Origin: Massilia sp. Root133
GTDB taxonomy: Bacteria > Pseudomonadota > Gammaproteobacteria > Burkholderiales > Burkholderiaceae_D
Length of the DNA stretch: 64,000 nucleotides
Direction: 5' to 3'
Assembly: GCF_001426525.1 (NCBI RefSeq)
Contig: NZ_LMEW01000034.1
Coordinates: 420,766-484,765 of the forward strand
The notes beneath the pieces are model-generated. The model did no database searches, had not been told where the DNA came from, and saw only the letters and a program-made list of their open reading frames with translations. Made by a program: the position numbers and the translations under genes. Shown piece by piece: positions 47,660-56,645 of this stretch. Positions within the stretch are counted from its first letter, which is position 1; each line of letters begins with the position of its first letter.

Positions 47660-49441
47660 ATGAACATCCTGTCCGACATCCCGCCAAGCGAACAGCGGCG
47701 CGAGGCCAGCACGTGGCAGGGCGGCGCGCGGCCGCGCTATCCCGAGGCCAGCCTCGAACACGCGCACGTCGACCTCGCACTCAACGCCGCGCTGGGGCGC
47801 CTGACCGGCTACGTATCACCGGCGGCCCTGGCCGGCGCGTGGCACGACTGGGCCACCCACCTGCTCCTCTCGCCCGCCAAGCAGCTGGAGCTGGGCGTGC
47901 AGGCCATGAACAACATGCAGCGCTGGCTGCAGTACAGCACCAGCGCCATGTTCGGCACGCCGGCCGAGCCCGTGCAGCCGTTGGCCCAGGACAAGCGCTT
48001 CAACGATCCGCTCTGGCATGCGTGGCCGTGGAACCAGCTGAGCCAGGGCTTCCTGCTCACGCAGCAATGGTGGCACCGGGCCACGACCGACGTGCGGGGC
48101 GTGTCGTCGCACCATGGCGACGTGGTCACGTTCGTCGCGCGCCAGCTGCTCGACGGCGTCGCGCCGTCGAACTTCATCGCCACCAATCCGGTCGTGCAGC
48201 AGGTCACGCTCGCCAGCGGCGGGCAGAACCTCTTGCACGGCATGGCGCGCGCGGGCACGGACATGCGCCGCGCGCTGGCCGGCACGTCGGCGCCCGCCAG
48301 CCTCCGGCCCGGGCGCGACGTCGCCATCACGCCCGGCAAGGTCGTGATGGAAAACCACCTCGTCGAGCTGCTGCGCTACGATCCCGTCACGCCGCAGGTG
48401 CATGCCGTGCCGCTGCTGATCGTGCCCGCGTGGATCATGAAGTACTACATCCTCGACCTCTCCCCGCACAACTCGCTCGTGCGCTACCTCGTCGAGCATG
48501 GCCACACCGTGTACATGATCTCGTGGAAGAATCCGCAGGCCGACGACCGCGACCTGTCGCTGGACGATTACCGGCGGCACGGCATCATGGAGTCGCTGGA
48601 CATGGTCGTGCGCGAGAGCGGCGCCCCGCAGATCAATGCGTGCGGCTATTGCCTTGGCGGCACACTGCTCGCGATCGCGGCGGCGGCGATGGCGCGCGAC
48701 GGCGACGAGCGCCTTGCCAGCATGACGCTGCTGGCGGCGCAGGTCGACTTCACGGAGCCGGGCGAGCTGTCGCTGTTCATCGACGAGAGCCAGGTCAGCT
48801 TCCTGGAAGCCGTGATGTGGCAGCAGGGCTACCTGGACACGCGCCAGATGGCGGGCGCCTTCCAGCTGCTGCGCTCGAACGACCTGATCTGGTCGCGCCG
48901 CCTGCGCCACTACCTGCTCGACATCCCCGACAAGGACAATGACCTCGCCTCGTGGAATGCGGACGCCACGCGCATGCCCTACCGCATGCATTCGCAATAC
49001 CTGCGCAACCTGTTCCTGCAGAACAGCCTGGCCAGCTCACGCTACCTGGTGAACGGGCGGCCGGTGGCGCTGACCGACATCCACATCCCCATCCTCGCGG
49101 TCGGCACGATGACGGACCACGTGGCGCCGTGGCGCTCCGTCTATAAAATCATTCCGCTGAGCGATACGTCGGTGACATTCCTGCTGACGTCGGGCGGCCA
49201 CAATGCGGGCGTCGTGTCGCCGCCGGGTACGCCGAATCGCAGCTACCAGATGAGCGCGCACGAGCACGACGCGCCGTACGTCGATCCCGATACCTGGCAG
49301 GCCGAGACGCGCGTGCGGGAAGGCAGTTGGTGGCCGGCGTGGGAACATTGGCTGGCCCGCCTGGCCGGTCCGTGGGTGGCGCCGCCTCCACAAGGACGCA
49401 GCGTGCGTGATGCGCCCGGCCACTACGTCCTGGAGCCGTGA
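47660..49441 (+). CDS. class I-type polyhydroxyalkanoate synthase family protein
   Basis: A 593-aa PhaC-type protein. The N-terminal PhaC domain carries NPVVQQVTLASGGQNLLHG, and the alpha/beta-hydrolase part has PAWIMKYYILDLSPHNSLV and the lipase-like box GYCLGGT with catalytic C331. Asp and His partners are expected in VGTMTDHVAPW and SGGHNAGVV; both segments are present. It polymerises 3-hydroxyacyl-CoA, mainly 3-hydroxybutyryl-CoA in class I. The start at 47660 has GGAGG 9 bases upstream. No phaA/phaB here, but a 3-hydroxybutyrate dehydrogenase lies 3.4 kb downstream. It could be a second, divergent PhaC paralogue. Confidence 0.85.
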   Translation: MNILSDIPPSEQRREASTWQGGARPRYPEASLEHAHVDLALNAALGRLTGYVSPAALAGAWHDWATHLLLSPAKQLELGVQAMNNMQRWLQYSTSAMFGTPAEPVQPLAQDKRFNDPLWHAWPWNQLSQGFLLTQQWWHRATTDVRGVSSHHGDVVTFVARQLLDGVAPSNFIATNPVVQQVTLASGGQNLLHGMARAGTDMRRALAGTSAPASLRPGRDVAITPGKVVMENHLVELLRYDPVTPQVHAVPLLIVPAWIMKYYILDLSPHNSLVRYLVEHGHTVYMISWKNPQADDRDLSLDDYRRHGIMESLDMVVRESGAPQINACGYCLGGTLLAIAAAAMARDGDERLASMTLLAAQVDFTEPGELSLFIDESQVSFLEAVMWQQGYLDTRQMAGAFQLLRSNDLIWSRRLRHYLLDIPDKDNDLASWNADATRMPYRMHSQYLRNLFLQNSLASSRYLVNGRPVALTDIHIPILAVGTMTDHVAPWRSVYKIIPLSDTSVTFLLTSGGHNAGVVSPPGTPNRSYQMSAHEHDAPYVDPDTWQAETRVREGSWWPAWEHWLARLAGPWVAPPPQGRSVRDAPGHYVLEP

Positions 49442-49461
49442 GCCGTGAGCCGTCAGCCGTC
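49434..49461. repeat. heptamer AGCCGT(G/C) x4 across two convergent gene ends
   Basis: Four tandem 7-bp units (AGCCGTG twice, AGCCGTC twice) covering the stop of the PHA synthase gene and reaching the last codon of the convergent gene at 49460. Slippage by one unit would shift frames locally and alter the C-termini. Confidence 0.8.
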
Positions 49462-50599
49462 AGCCCGGCAGCACGATGCCCGTGGTGCCGGGGCAGACAG
49501 GACGCGAGAATTCGCGCGAGACGTCGATGCAGCCGCCATCGGCATACACGCCGCGCGTGTCACGCAGGCGCGACATGCGCGCGACGACGGACGCCAGCGC
49601 GGCCGGGTTGGCGGCCGTCTCCGCCACGTGCGCAGCGACGATCGCCTCGTTCATCCGCAAGTCGCCGGCGGCGTCGACATACGTGCCGTGGCGCCAGTGG
49701 TAGATCTCCAGGCATTTCGCGACCAGGCTGTAGGGGCGGTCGCGTTGCCAGAAATTGCTGAACAGGCCGTTGCCGAGATAGATGACCCACGACCCTTCGT
49801 AGCCGGACGCGTCCGACGAGCGCGCGTCCGGATTGCGGAACCACACGCGATCGCCCGGCACGTACCAGCGCGGCGGCAGCGGCGCGTCGAACGAGCCGTA
49901 TTCGACGAGAAAGACGTCGTGGAAGGCGCCCGACTGGATCGCGGACGTCTCCCACTGGCGCTGCAAGGCTGCGAGCAACGGCGGGTTGGTCCGTTCGAGT
50001 TCGCGCGCGATCCCGAGCAGCATCACGTATTCGGTCGCGCGGTAGCAGGAGAACGCGTACATGCGCCCGTCGCCCGCGCCGGGCTGCGTCGCGAGCGTGA
50101 GGGCCTCGATCAGCGGTCGTCCGGGCAAGACCGTGAAGCCGCAGTCTTCGTCGTACGTCCAGTGGCTGGCCGGGCGGTCCGCTTCGGCCGTGCCGAACGC
50201 GAGCTGGGTGGCGCGCGCGGCCACGACAATGTTGCGTCGGATCGCGACCGCCGCCAGGAATTCGGCGGCACTCGCAAAGCGCAGCAGGCGCGGCGCGGCC
50301 AGCAGCGCCAGCACGATCTCGCGTTCGAGGTGGACCATGTTCGCGGCGGTGTCGAGGCCGAGATCGCGGCACAGGTTCAGCGTGTCGCCATCGTCCACGA
50401 GCGCATGCGCGGCGTCCGCCGACAGCGCGAAACCGCAGCCGTGTTCAGACGGCGCGAGATAGGGCCGCAAGCCGAGCTCGTCGAGCTTGTCGAGGACCTG
50501 GCGGTGCTGTACGGGATCGTCCCCGAGGATGGCCAGGCCGCCGGGTTGCGGTGGCGCGAGTTCCTGCGGGGCGAGCTCTTGGTATGCGGCGAGTTTCAC
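49460..50599 (-). CDS. uncharacterised protein, possibly related to bacterial Tgl transglutaminase
   Basis: A 379-aa protein with no signal peptide. Segments resemble Bacillus Tgl (protein-glutamine gamma-glutamyltransferase) as I remember it: FASAAEFLAAVAIRRNIVVA, YAFSCYRATEYVMLL (C185 at the Tgl Cys116 position), and PGDRVWFRNPD then GYEGSWVIYLGNGLF. The Glu and His I would expect as partners (Glu187, His200 in Tgl) fall on Ser and Phe here, so activity is doubtful, and an extra N-terminal region of about 100 residues is unique. The GTG start at 50599 follows AAGG; a TTG at 50635 is also open. Otherwise a hypothetical protein. Confidence 0.5.
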   Translation of the reverse strand: MKLAAYQELAPQELAPPQPGGLAILGDDPVQHRQVLDKLDELGLRPYLAPSEHGCGFALSADAAHALVDDGDTLNLCRDLGLDTAANMVHLEREIVLALLAAPRLLRFASAAEFLAAVAIRRNIVVAARATQLAFGTAEADRPASHWTYDEDCGFTVLPGRPLIEALTLATQPGAGDGRMYAFSCYRATEYVMLLGIARELERTNPPLLAALQRQWETSAIQSGAFHDVFLVEYGSFDAPLPPRWYVPGDRVWFRNPDARSSDASGYEGSWVIYLGNGLFSNFWQRDRPYSLVAKCLEIYHWRHGTYVDAAGDLRMNEAIVAAHVAETAANPAALASVVARMSRLRDTRGVYADGGCIDVSREFSRPVCPGTTGIVLPG

Positions 50600-50750
50600 G
50601 GGCGACAGCCTTAAAAGGGACGAAGGACAGGGCAAGAAATGCTTCCGATATGCAATGAAAACGGTACGCCGCGAACCTGAAGCGAAAATTAAAAACAGGG
50701 TCGTCGAACATTACAGATTGGAAAGGCTGCCGTGTCTCGCGTGGCTGGCG

Positions 50751-51386
50751 TCAGGCTTGATTCGCCTCAAATGCGTCCAAGGCGTCGAGTACCGCGCGAT
50801 CGGTATCCCGGTGTAACAGGCCACGCGCCTGCGTGGGCGTCACGAGGTGGACGGCCTGCGACTCCCACCCCATGTGCGCGGGATGGCCACCGATCCGGCG
50901 CGCGATGTAAAAGCGTGTAAAGGTCTGGGTGCGAGGGAAGTCGCCCAGCCAGGCCACCGGTTCCACGAGCAGCCCCGATTCTTCCCAGACCTCGCGGATG
51001 GCCGTCGCCTGCAGCGGCAGGCCCGGTTCGACGCGCCCTTTCGGAAAGGTCACCGCATAGCCGCCGAAGCCGTTCGACGGCGCCACGAGCCAGATGCGGC
51101 CGTCGGCTTCGCGCACGACGGCGCCGGCCGCCGCCTGCTTCCCCGGCGGGAGGAGGAACGGCGGTTCCACGAGCATGGCGCCACCGATGCAAGCGGCTTC
51201 GACCATGGCGCGCGTGCACGGCACGAGCGGCACGCCATCCAGCCTGCCCGCGCATGTGCTGCCCGGCACGAACGTCACCGCGGCCTGCGGGTCGGCCAGC
51301 GCGGCGAGATTCGCTTCGCACGACGGCGTGTGCAGCCGCACCTTGCGGCCGTGTTCGTCCGGTTGCGGATGCCAGGTGTCGTCCAT
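50751..51386 (-). CDS. Nudix hydrolase
   Basis: A 211-aa protein with a Nudix fold in the C-terminal two thirds (from about residue 80). The Nudix box reads KGRVEPGLPLQATAIREVWEESGL: the REVWEESG core that binds metal is intact, but the first Glu of G-x5-E is Leu. The roughly 85-residue N-terminal part with C23, C46 and C57 is separate and unidentified. It should hydrolyse a nucleoside diphosphate linked to another moiety; substrate unknown. It is divergent from the patatin gene, with 188 bp between. Confidence 0.8.
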   Translation of the reverse strand: MDDTWHPQPDEHGRKVRLHTPSCEANLAALADPQAAVTFVPGSTCAGRLDGVPLVPCTRAMVEAACIGGAMLVEPPFLLPPGKQAAAGAVVREADGRIWLVAPSNGFGGYAVTFPKGRVEPGLPLQATAIREVWEESGLLVEPVAWLGDFPRTQTFTRFYIARRIGGHPAHMGWESQAVHLVTPTQARGLLHRDTDRAVLDALDAFEANQA

Positions 51387-51574
51387 GCCGGCGACTATAC
51401 CAGCGCCGCGTAAACATGGTGTTCATCATCCAATCGTACGACAGCCTCATCCGCAAATTTGTGAGAATATCGGCCGGGCGACACGTTGATCAAACGCAAG
51501 GTCGCTCGCGGTTCGTATTGACACATCGAGGAACGGATGAAGCCAACCCCATCGCTCCGCAACGGAGCCGGCAC

Positions 51575-52807
51575 GTGAACACACGGGATCAAAGCGTACT
51601 GCACGAAGGCACGCAGGCGCCCGCCGAAGTACCGAAAGCCTGCGCCACCGAATTCGACAGCATCGCGCTCGTCCTGCAGGGTGGCGGCGCGCTCGGTGCG
51701 TACCAGGCCGGCGTGTACGAAAAGCTGCTGGAAGCGGGCGTCGAGCCCACGTGGGTGTCCGGCATTTCGATCGGCGCCATCAACAGCGCGATCATCGCCG
51801 GCAATCCGCGCGAGCAGCGGGTCGAGCGGCTGCGCGAATTCTGGGAACTGGTCAGCGCGTCCGGCGACGGCATCGTGGGTGACCGGTGGACCGGCGTGCC
51901 GCTCGTCGACACGCTGCACGCCTGGGTCAACCAGGTCGCGGCCGGAAGAGTGCTCGTGCAGGGCGTGCCCGGCTTCTTCGAACCGCGCGTGCCGCCGCCG
52001 TACCTGTCGTGGCCCGGCCTTGGTGCGACGAGTTTCTACGACACGACACCCCTTCGGGCGACCCTGGAGCGCCTCGTCGACTTCGACCGCATCAACGCGC
52101 GCGAAATGCGTCTGTCGATCGGCGCCGTCAACGTCAGGACCGGCAACTTCGCCTACTTCGACAATGCGAAGGACCGCATCGGGCCGGAGCACGTCATGGC
52201 CAGCGGCGCACTGCCGCCGGGCTTCGACGCGGTGGAGATCGACGGCGAACGTTACTGGGACGGCGGCATGGTGTCGAATACGCCGCTCGACTGGGTACTG
52301 TCCGCGCGTTCGCGCCTGCATACGCTCGTGTTCCAGGTCGACCTGTGGAGCGCGCGCGGCGAAGTGCCGAAAGACCTCGCCGCGGTCGCGACGCGCATGA
52401 AGGAGATCCAGTATTCGAGCCGCACGCGCACCGCGACCGACGCATTCCGCCGCACGGAAAAGCTGCGCACGGCGTTCAACGAACTGCTGGCGATGATGCC
52501 GCCCGACCTGGCCGCGACGCCGCAGGCGCAAATGCTGGCGGAAGCGTCGGATCCCGCGCTGTACAACATCGTCGAACTGGTCTACCGCTCGCCGACCTAC
52601 GAAGGCCAGTACAAGGATTTCGAATTCTCGCGCCGCACGATGAAGGAACACTGGCAGGCCGGATACGCGGATGCGACGAAGACGCTCGCGCATGAAGAGA
52701 TCTTCCAGCTGCCGCGCTTCGAGTGCAACCCGGCCACCTACGATTTCCTGACGCCGCCCGCGCACCCGCTTCCCCTTCCCCCCTCCGCAGAAAAGGATCC
52801 ACTATGA
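51575..52807 (+). CDS. patatin-like phospholipase (DUF3734 type)
   Basis: A 410-aa patatin-like acyl hydrolase. Oxyanion hole GGGALGAYQAGV (about 33-44), nucleophile GISIG (GxSxG, about 59-63) and the dyad Asp in DGGMVSNTPLDW (about 229). A C-terminal region of about 150 residues with RRTMKEHWQAGYAD is typical of the DUF3734 extension. The GTG start at 51575 has GGAG 7 bases upstream. Its stop overlaps the 3-hydroxybutyrate dehydrogenase start (ATGA, 52804-52807). The pairing suggests PHB granule or lipid breakdown linked to ketone-body metabolism, but the substrate is unproven. Confidence 0.88.
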   Translation: MNTRDQSVLHEGTQAPAEVPKACATEFDSIALVLQGGGALGAYQAGVYEKLLEAGVEPTWVSGISIGAINSAIIAGNPREQRVERLREFWELVSASGDGIVGDRWTGVPLVDTLHAWVNQVAAGRVLVQGVPGFFEPRVPPPYLSWPGLGATSFYDTTPLRATLERLVDFDRINAREMRLSIGAVNVRTGNFAYFDNAKDRIGPEHVMASGALPPGFDAVEIDGERYWDGGMVSNTPLDWVLSARSRLHTLVFQVDLWSARGEVPKDLAAVATRMKEIQYSSRTRTATDAFRRTEKLRTAFNELLAMMPPDLAATPQAQMLAEASDPALYNIVELVYRSPTYEGQYKDFEFSRRTMKEHWQAGYADATKTLAHEEIFQLPRFECNPATYDFLTPPAHPLPLPPSAEKDPL

Positions 52808-53586
52808 ACATGCAGGATAAAGTCGCCGTCGTCACGGGCGCCGCCAGCGGCATCGGCAAAGAGATCGCGAAGACCTATTTCGACCATGGCGCGAAGGTCG
52901 CCATCGCGGACCTCAACCTGGAAGCCGCGCAGGCCGTCGCGCGCGAATTCGATCCGACCGGCGAACGCGCGCTGGCCGTCGCGATGGACGTGACGAACGA
53001 GGAACAGGTCGACGCGGGCATCGCGCAAGTGGCCGATCGATTCGGCGGCATCGACGTGCTCGTGTCGAACGCGGGCATCCAGATCGTCGCGCCGGTCGAC
53101 GAATTCAAGTTCTCGGACTGGAAGAAGATGCTCGCGATCCACCTCGACGGCGCCTTCCTCACGACGCGCGCGTGCCTGAAGCGGATGTATGCGCAGGGCC
53201 GCGGCGGCAGCGTGATCTACATGGGGTCCGTGCACTCGAAGGAAGCCTCGGTGCTGAAGGCGCCGTACGTCGCGGCGAAGCATGGCCTCGTCGGCCTGGC
53301 CAAGGTCGTCGCCAAGGAAGGCGCGAAGCACGGCGTGCGGGCGAACGTGATCTGCCCGGGCTTCGTGCGCACGCCGCTCGTCGACAAGCAGATCCCGGAA
53401 CAGGCGAAGGAACTGGGGATCAGCGAGGAGGATGTCGTCAAGAAGGTGATGCTGAAGGAGACGGTCGACGGCGAATTCACGACCGTGGAAGACGTCGCGC
53501 ACACGGCGCTGTTCCTCGCGACGTTCCCGTCGAACGCGCTGACGGGCCAGTCGATCGTCGTCAGCCACGGCTGGTTCATGCAGTAG
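52804..53586 (+). CDS. bdhA: 3-hydroxybutyrate dehydrogenase
   Basis: A 260-aa SDR matching D-3-hydroxybutyrate dehydrogenase. TGAASGIGKEIAKTY (cofactor loop), SNAGIQIVAPVDEF, catalytic S in YMGSVHSKEAS and YVAAKHGL (Tyr/Lys of YxxxK) are intact. ANVICPGFVRTPLVDKQIPE and a C-terminal Trp-Phe-Met-Gln (HGWFMQ) match this enzyme specifically. It interconverts 3-hydroxybutyrate and acetoacetate with NAD(H), the step after PHB depolymerisation. It is coupled to the patatin gene. Confidence 0.92.
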   Translation: MNMQDKVAVVTGAASGIGKEIAKTYFDHGAKVAIADLNLEAAQAVAREFDPTGERALAVAMDVTNEEQVDAGIAQVADRFGGIDVLVSNAGIQIVAPVDEFKFSDWKKMLAIHLDGAFLTTRACLKRMYAQGRGGSVIYMGSVHSKEASVLKAPYVAAKHGLVGLAKVVAKEGAKHGVRANVICPGFVRTPLVDKQIPEQAKELGISEEDVVKKVMLKETVDGEFTTVEDVAHTALFLATFPSNALTGQSIVVSHGWFMQ

Positions 53587-53609
53587 GTCTTGCAGCCCGC
53601 AGGCGATCG

Positions 53610-55277
53610 TTACCTCGGACCTTCCAGGGGACGGTAGTTTACATCCTGCACCTGCAGGCGGCCCAGCGCCGCCGGCATCCGCGCCTCGAACCGCGCATAG
53701 TCTTTCAGCGCCTTCGGCGTCCACAGGCCTTCGGCCAGCGCCACGAGGCGCGGCCAGGCCATGTATTCGACGTCGCGCGGGGTCGCCATGTATTCCGTCC
53801 ACAACTGCGCCTGGCTGCCCAGCACGTGCCGCGCCTGGGAAGCCGGCAGCGCGGCCGGCAACGGGTCGTACGCATACACGCGCGCGAGCGTCGTCACGTC
53901 GCGCACGCCCATCGGTTCGCGGAAGCCGGGGCTCTTCGGGTCGGCCTGGTAAAAATCGAAATAGGTCTCGCGCTCCGGCGTCATGACGACGTCGTGTCCG
54001 GCGCCGGCGGCCTTGATGCCGCCCGCCTCGCCGCGCCAGCTCATCACGGCGGCGCCCGGTGCGAGGCCGCCTTCCAGGATCTCGTCCCAGCCGATCAGGC
54101 GGCGGCCGTGCTGCGTCAGGTACGCATCCATGCGGCCGATGAACCAGCTCTGCAGGCCGTGCAGCGCGGGATGTTCGGCCGGCTTGCCCTGCGCATCGCG
54201 GTAGTCCTGGATGTCCTGCAGGGTGGCCGTGACCGGCACGAGGCCCAGCTGCTTCATGCGCGCCAGCGCGGCCGGCGACTGCGCCCATTCCGTCTTCGGG
54301 CACTCGTCGCCGCCCACGTGGATGGTCTGGCCCGGGAACAGGTCCATCACCTCGTCCAGCACATTCTGCAGGAAGGCGATCGTGCCGTCTTCCACGTTGA
54401 ACACGTGCGGGATCACGCCCCAGTCGGTGCCGACCTGGAGTGTCCGATCCGGCCGGTTGCCCAGCTCGGGATACGCCGCGACGGCGGCCTGCGCATGGCC
54501 CGGCATCTCGATCTCCGGCACGATCGTCACGTGGCGCGCGGCCGCGAAGGCGACCACTTCGCGGATGTCGTCCTGCGTATAAAAGCCGCCGTGCGGCTTG
54601 CCGTCGTAGCGCGGCGGATCGTACGCGAGCATGCTGTCGCGGCGCCACGCGCCTACCTGCGTCAGGCGCGGATAGCGCTTGATCTTGATGCGCCAGCCCT
54701 GGTCGTCCGTCAGATGCCAGTGGAAGACGTTCATCTTGTGCTGGGCCAGCAGCTCGATGTGCTTCAGCACGAATTCCTTCGGCATGAAGTGGCGCGCGAC
54801 ATCCAGGTGGCTGCCGCGCCACGAGAACCGGGGCGCGTCCTCGATCGCCACGGCCGGCAGCGCCCACGTGCGTTTCACCCGCGCCCGGCGGTAAATGTCG
54901 GCCGGGAGCATCTGGCGCAAGGTCTGGATGCCGTAGTGGAGTCCCGCGGGCTGCGCCGCCGAGATGGTCACGCCGCGCGCATCGCTCACGAGGCGGTAGC
55001 CCTCCTTGCCCAGGTCCGCCTTCGGGTCGAGGCGCAGGCGGATCGCGTCGGCGCCGTCGTGCGCGGTCACCGGCAGGTCGAAGCCCGTGGCCGGGCGCAG
55101 GTAGTCGCGCAGGGTCGACGCCTCGGGCAGCGCGGCGCCGCTGGCGACGATGCGGGTGGCTGCCGTCAGCATGTAGTCGCCGGTCCCGCGCTCCAGTCGG
55201 GCCGGACGCGGCACGATGTCCTGCGCGTGGACCGCGCCGATCAGGCAGCTCAAGGACAGGACGGCGAACATGCGCAT
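53610..55277 (-). CDS. beta-N-acetylhexosaminidase (GH20)
   Basis: A 555-aa exported glycosidase. The signal peptide ends near GAVHAQ (residue 19). An N-terminal GH20b domain (about 22-135) precedes the (beta/alpha)8 GH20 barrel: FSWRGSHLDVARHFMP, NVFHWHLTDDQGWRIKI, VPEIEMPGHAQA, and the catalytic Asp-Glu pair D324-E325 in HVGGDECPKTEW. It removes terminal GlcNAc/GalNAc from chitooligosaccharides or glycans in the periplasm or outside. It is 29 bp after the anti-sigma gene on the same strand, so it may belong to that sigma operon. Confidence 0.92.
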   Translation of the reverse strand: MRMFAVLSLSCLIGAVHAQDIVPRPARLERGTGDYMLTAATRIVASGAALPEASTLRDYLRPATGFDLPVTAHDGADAIRLRLDPKADLGKEGYRLVSDARGVTISAAQPAGLHYGIQTLRQMLPADIYRRARVKRTWALPAVAIEDAPRFSWRGSHLDVARHFMPKEFVLKHIELLAQHKMNVFHWHLTDDQGWRIKIKRYPRLTQVGAWRRDSMLAYDPPRYDGKPHGGFYTQDDIREVVAFAAARHVTIVPEIEMPGHAQAAVAAYPELGNRPDRTLQVGTDWGVIPHVFNVEDGTIAFLQNVLDEVMDLFPGQTIHVGGDECPKTEWAQSPAALARMKQLGLVPVTATLQDIQDYRDAQGKPAEHPALHGLQSWFIGRMDAYLTQHGRRLIGWDEILEGGLAPGAAVMSWRGEAGGIKAAGAGHDVVMTPERETYFDFYQADPKSPGFREPMGVRDVTTLARVYAYDPLPAALPASQARHVLGSQAQLWTEYMATPRDVEYMAWPRLVALAEGLWTPKALKDYARFEARMPAALGRLQVQDVNYRPLEGPR

Positions 55278-55306
55278 GACGACACCTCGATGATGAAAGA
55301 GTGGAT

Positions 55307-56008
55307 TCACAGCCTTGCCCAGCTGCCCTTGTACAGCACGGGTCCCGTCGGCCCGTTCGGATCGGGCGAGCCGCCCTTCGGCTCCAGGCTGATCGCGAGC
55401 AGCGCCACGTCCGGCGCGGTCGCGCGCGCGTCCAGCGCCAGGTCCGTGCTGCGGTTGTCGGGCAGGATGCCGAGCGAGCGGGGTTTGCCCGTGCGCGTGA
55501 TCGCCCACAGTTGCAGGGTGCGGTCGGCGGGTACGTGGACGTCTTCCGCCACGCGCACCTGCAGGCGGCGGTGGCGCGTGTCGGCCGTGACGACCATGAC
55601 GGTCTGCGACTGGGCGTCGGACAGCGCGGCGATCTGCTGCGTCCGCGGCGTGGCCGCCGGCGGCGCGGCGAGGCGCACGGCCAGCACGAGCGCGCCCGCG
55701 CCCGCGGCCAGCGCCAGCACGCCCCACGGGCGCGCGGCGGACGTGCGCCAGAACTGCCACCACGGCGGCTGTACCACAGGCCCCAGGCGGCGCTCGATGC
55801 CCTCCCACACGCGCGCCGGCGGCGTCACCGGCCGCTGCAGTTCGGCCAGCGCCGCGAGCCGGCCCTGCCAGTCGGCGACGGCGGCGCGCAGCAGGCGGTC
55901 GTCGCGCAGCCACGCCTCGAAGCGGCGCCGCGCCCCGCCGCGCAAGGTGCCGAGCGCGTATTCGGCCGCGAGCCGGTCGCGCAGCGGCGCGTTGTCGCGG
56001 ATATTCAT
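55307..56008 (-). CDS. anti-sigma factor (RskA/anti-sigma-K type)
   Basis: A 233-aa single-pass membrane protein. The N-terminal cytoplasmic zinc-free anti-sigma domain (LAAEYALGTLRGGARRRFEA) is followed by one TM helix (PWGVLALAAGAGALVLAVRL, about 93-112). A C-terminal RskA domain in the periplasm (LQVRVAEDVHVPADRTLQLW, LDARATAPDVALLAISLEPK, GGSPDPNGPTGPVLYKG) completes it. It should hold the sigma factor encoded upstream until an envelope signal triggers release. The ATG overlaps the sigma stop (56005-56008). Confidence 0.88.
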   Translation of the reverse strand: MNIRDNAPLRDRLAAEYALGTLRGGARRRFEAWLRDDRLLRAAVADWQGRLAALAELQRPVTPPARVWEGIERRLGPVVQPPWWQFWRTSAARPWGVLALAAGAGALVLAVRLAAPPAATPRTQQIAALSDAQSQTVMVVTADTRHRRLQVRVAEDVHVPADRTLQLWAITRTGKPRSLGILPDNRSTDLALDARATAPDVALLAISLEPKGGSPDPNGPTGPVLYKGSWARL

Positions 56009-56583
56009 GCGGCCTCCCGTCTGGACAGGCAATCGCGCAGGCGGTCGAGGCCGCGCCGGATCCACGTCTTGACCGTGCCGAGCGGCAGGCCGAGGCGCGC
56101 CGCCACGTCCGAATGCGACAGGTCGTGCAGGTAGGCCATGCCGATCGCCTGGCGCTGGCGGCCCGCGAGCGTGTCCATGCAGCGCGCCAGCGCCTGCGCG
56201 TCGCGCGAGAGCTGCGCCAGTTCGTGCGGACCCGCCGCCATGTCGGCCAGGCCATCGGCATCCTCGAGTTCGACGCGGACGTCGCCGCCGTCCGCCAGCG
56301 CGCGGCGGCGGACGTCCAGCGCCTTGTTGCGCACGATCGTCACCATCCACGTGAGCGGCGCCGCCAGGTGCATCTGGTAACTGGCGGCCGCGTGCCAGAT
56401 CGCGACGTACGCATCCTGCACGGCCTCCTCCGCCAGTTCCTCCTTGTGCAGCACGCGCAGCGCGAAGCCGAACAGCTTCGCCGACGTGGCCTCGTACAAC
56501 CTGCGGAACGCGGCGCGGTCCTGCAGGGCCACGGCCGCGAGCAGGTGGTACAGCTGGTCGTCCTGGTCGGTCTCCTGGCTCAC
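56005..56583 (-). CDS. ECF RNA polymerase sigma factor (SigK-like)
   Basis: A 192-aa group IV sigma factor: region 2 (about 20-90; LFGFALRVLHKEELAEEAVQ, DAYVAIWHAA, WMVTIVRNKALDVRRRA) and region 4 (about 130-185; LAGRQRQAIGMAYLHDLSHS, DVAARLGLPLGTVKTWIRRG). The adjacent, translationally coupled RskA-type anti-sigma defines the pair. Downstream GH20 hexosaminidase is a possible regulon member by operon position. The inducing condition is not visible. Confidence 0.9.
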   Translation of the reverse strand: MSQETDQDDQLYHLLAAVALQDRAAFRRLYEATSAKLFGFALRVLHKEELAEEAVQDAYVAIWHAAASYQMHLAAPLTWMVTIVRNKALDVRRRALADGGDVRVELEDADGLADMAAGPHELAQLSRDAQALARCMDTLAGRQRQAIGMAYLHDLSHSDVAARLGLPLGTVKTWIRRGLDRLRDCLSRREAA

Positions 56584-56645
56584 GGCGCCCCTGTCATTGA
56601 TTTAATGAAAACATTGTAACCGTACAGTGACAGGACTGGAAACGA

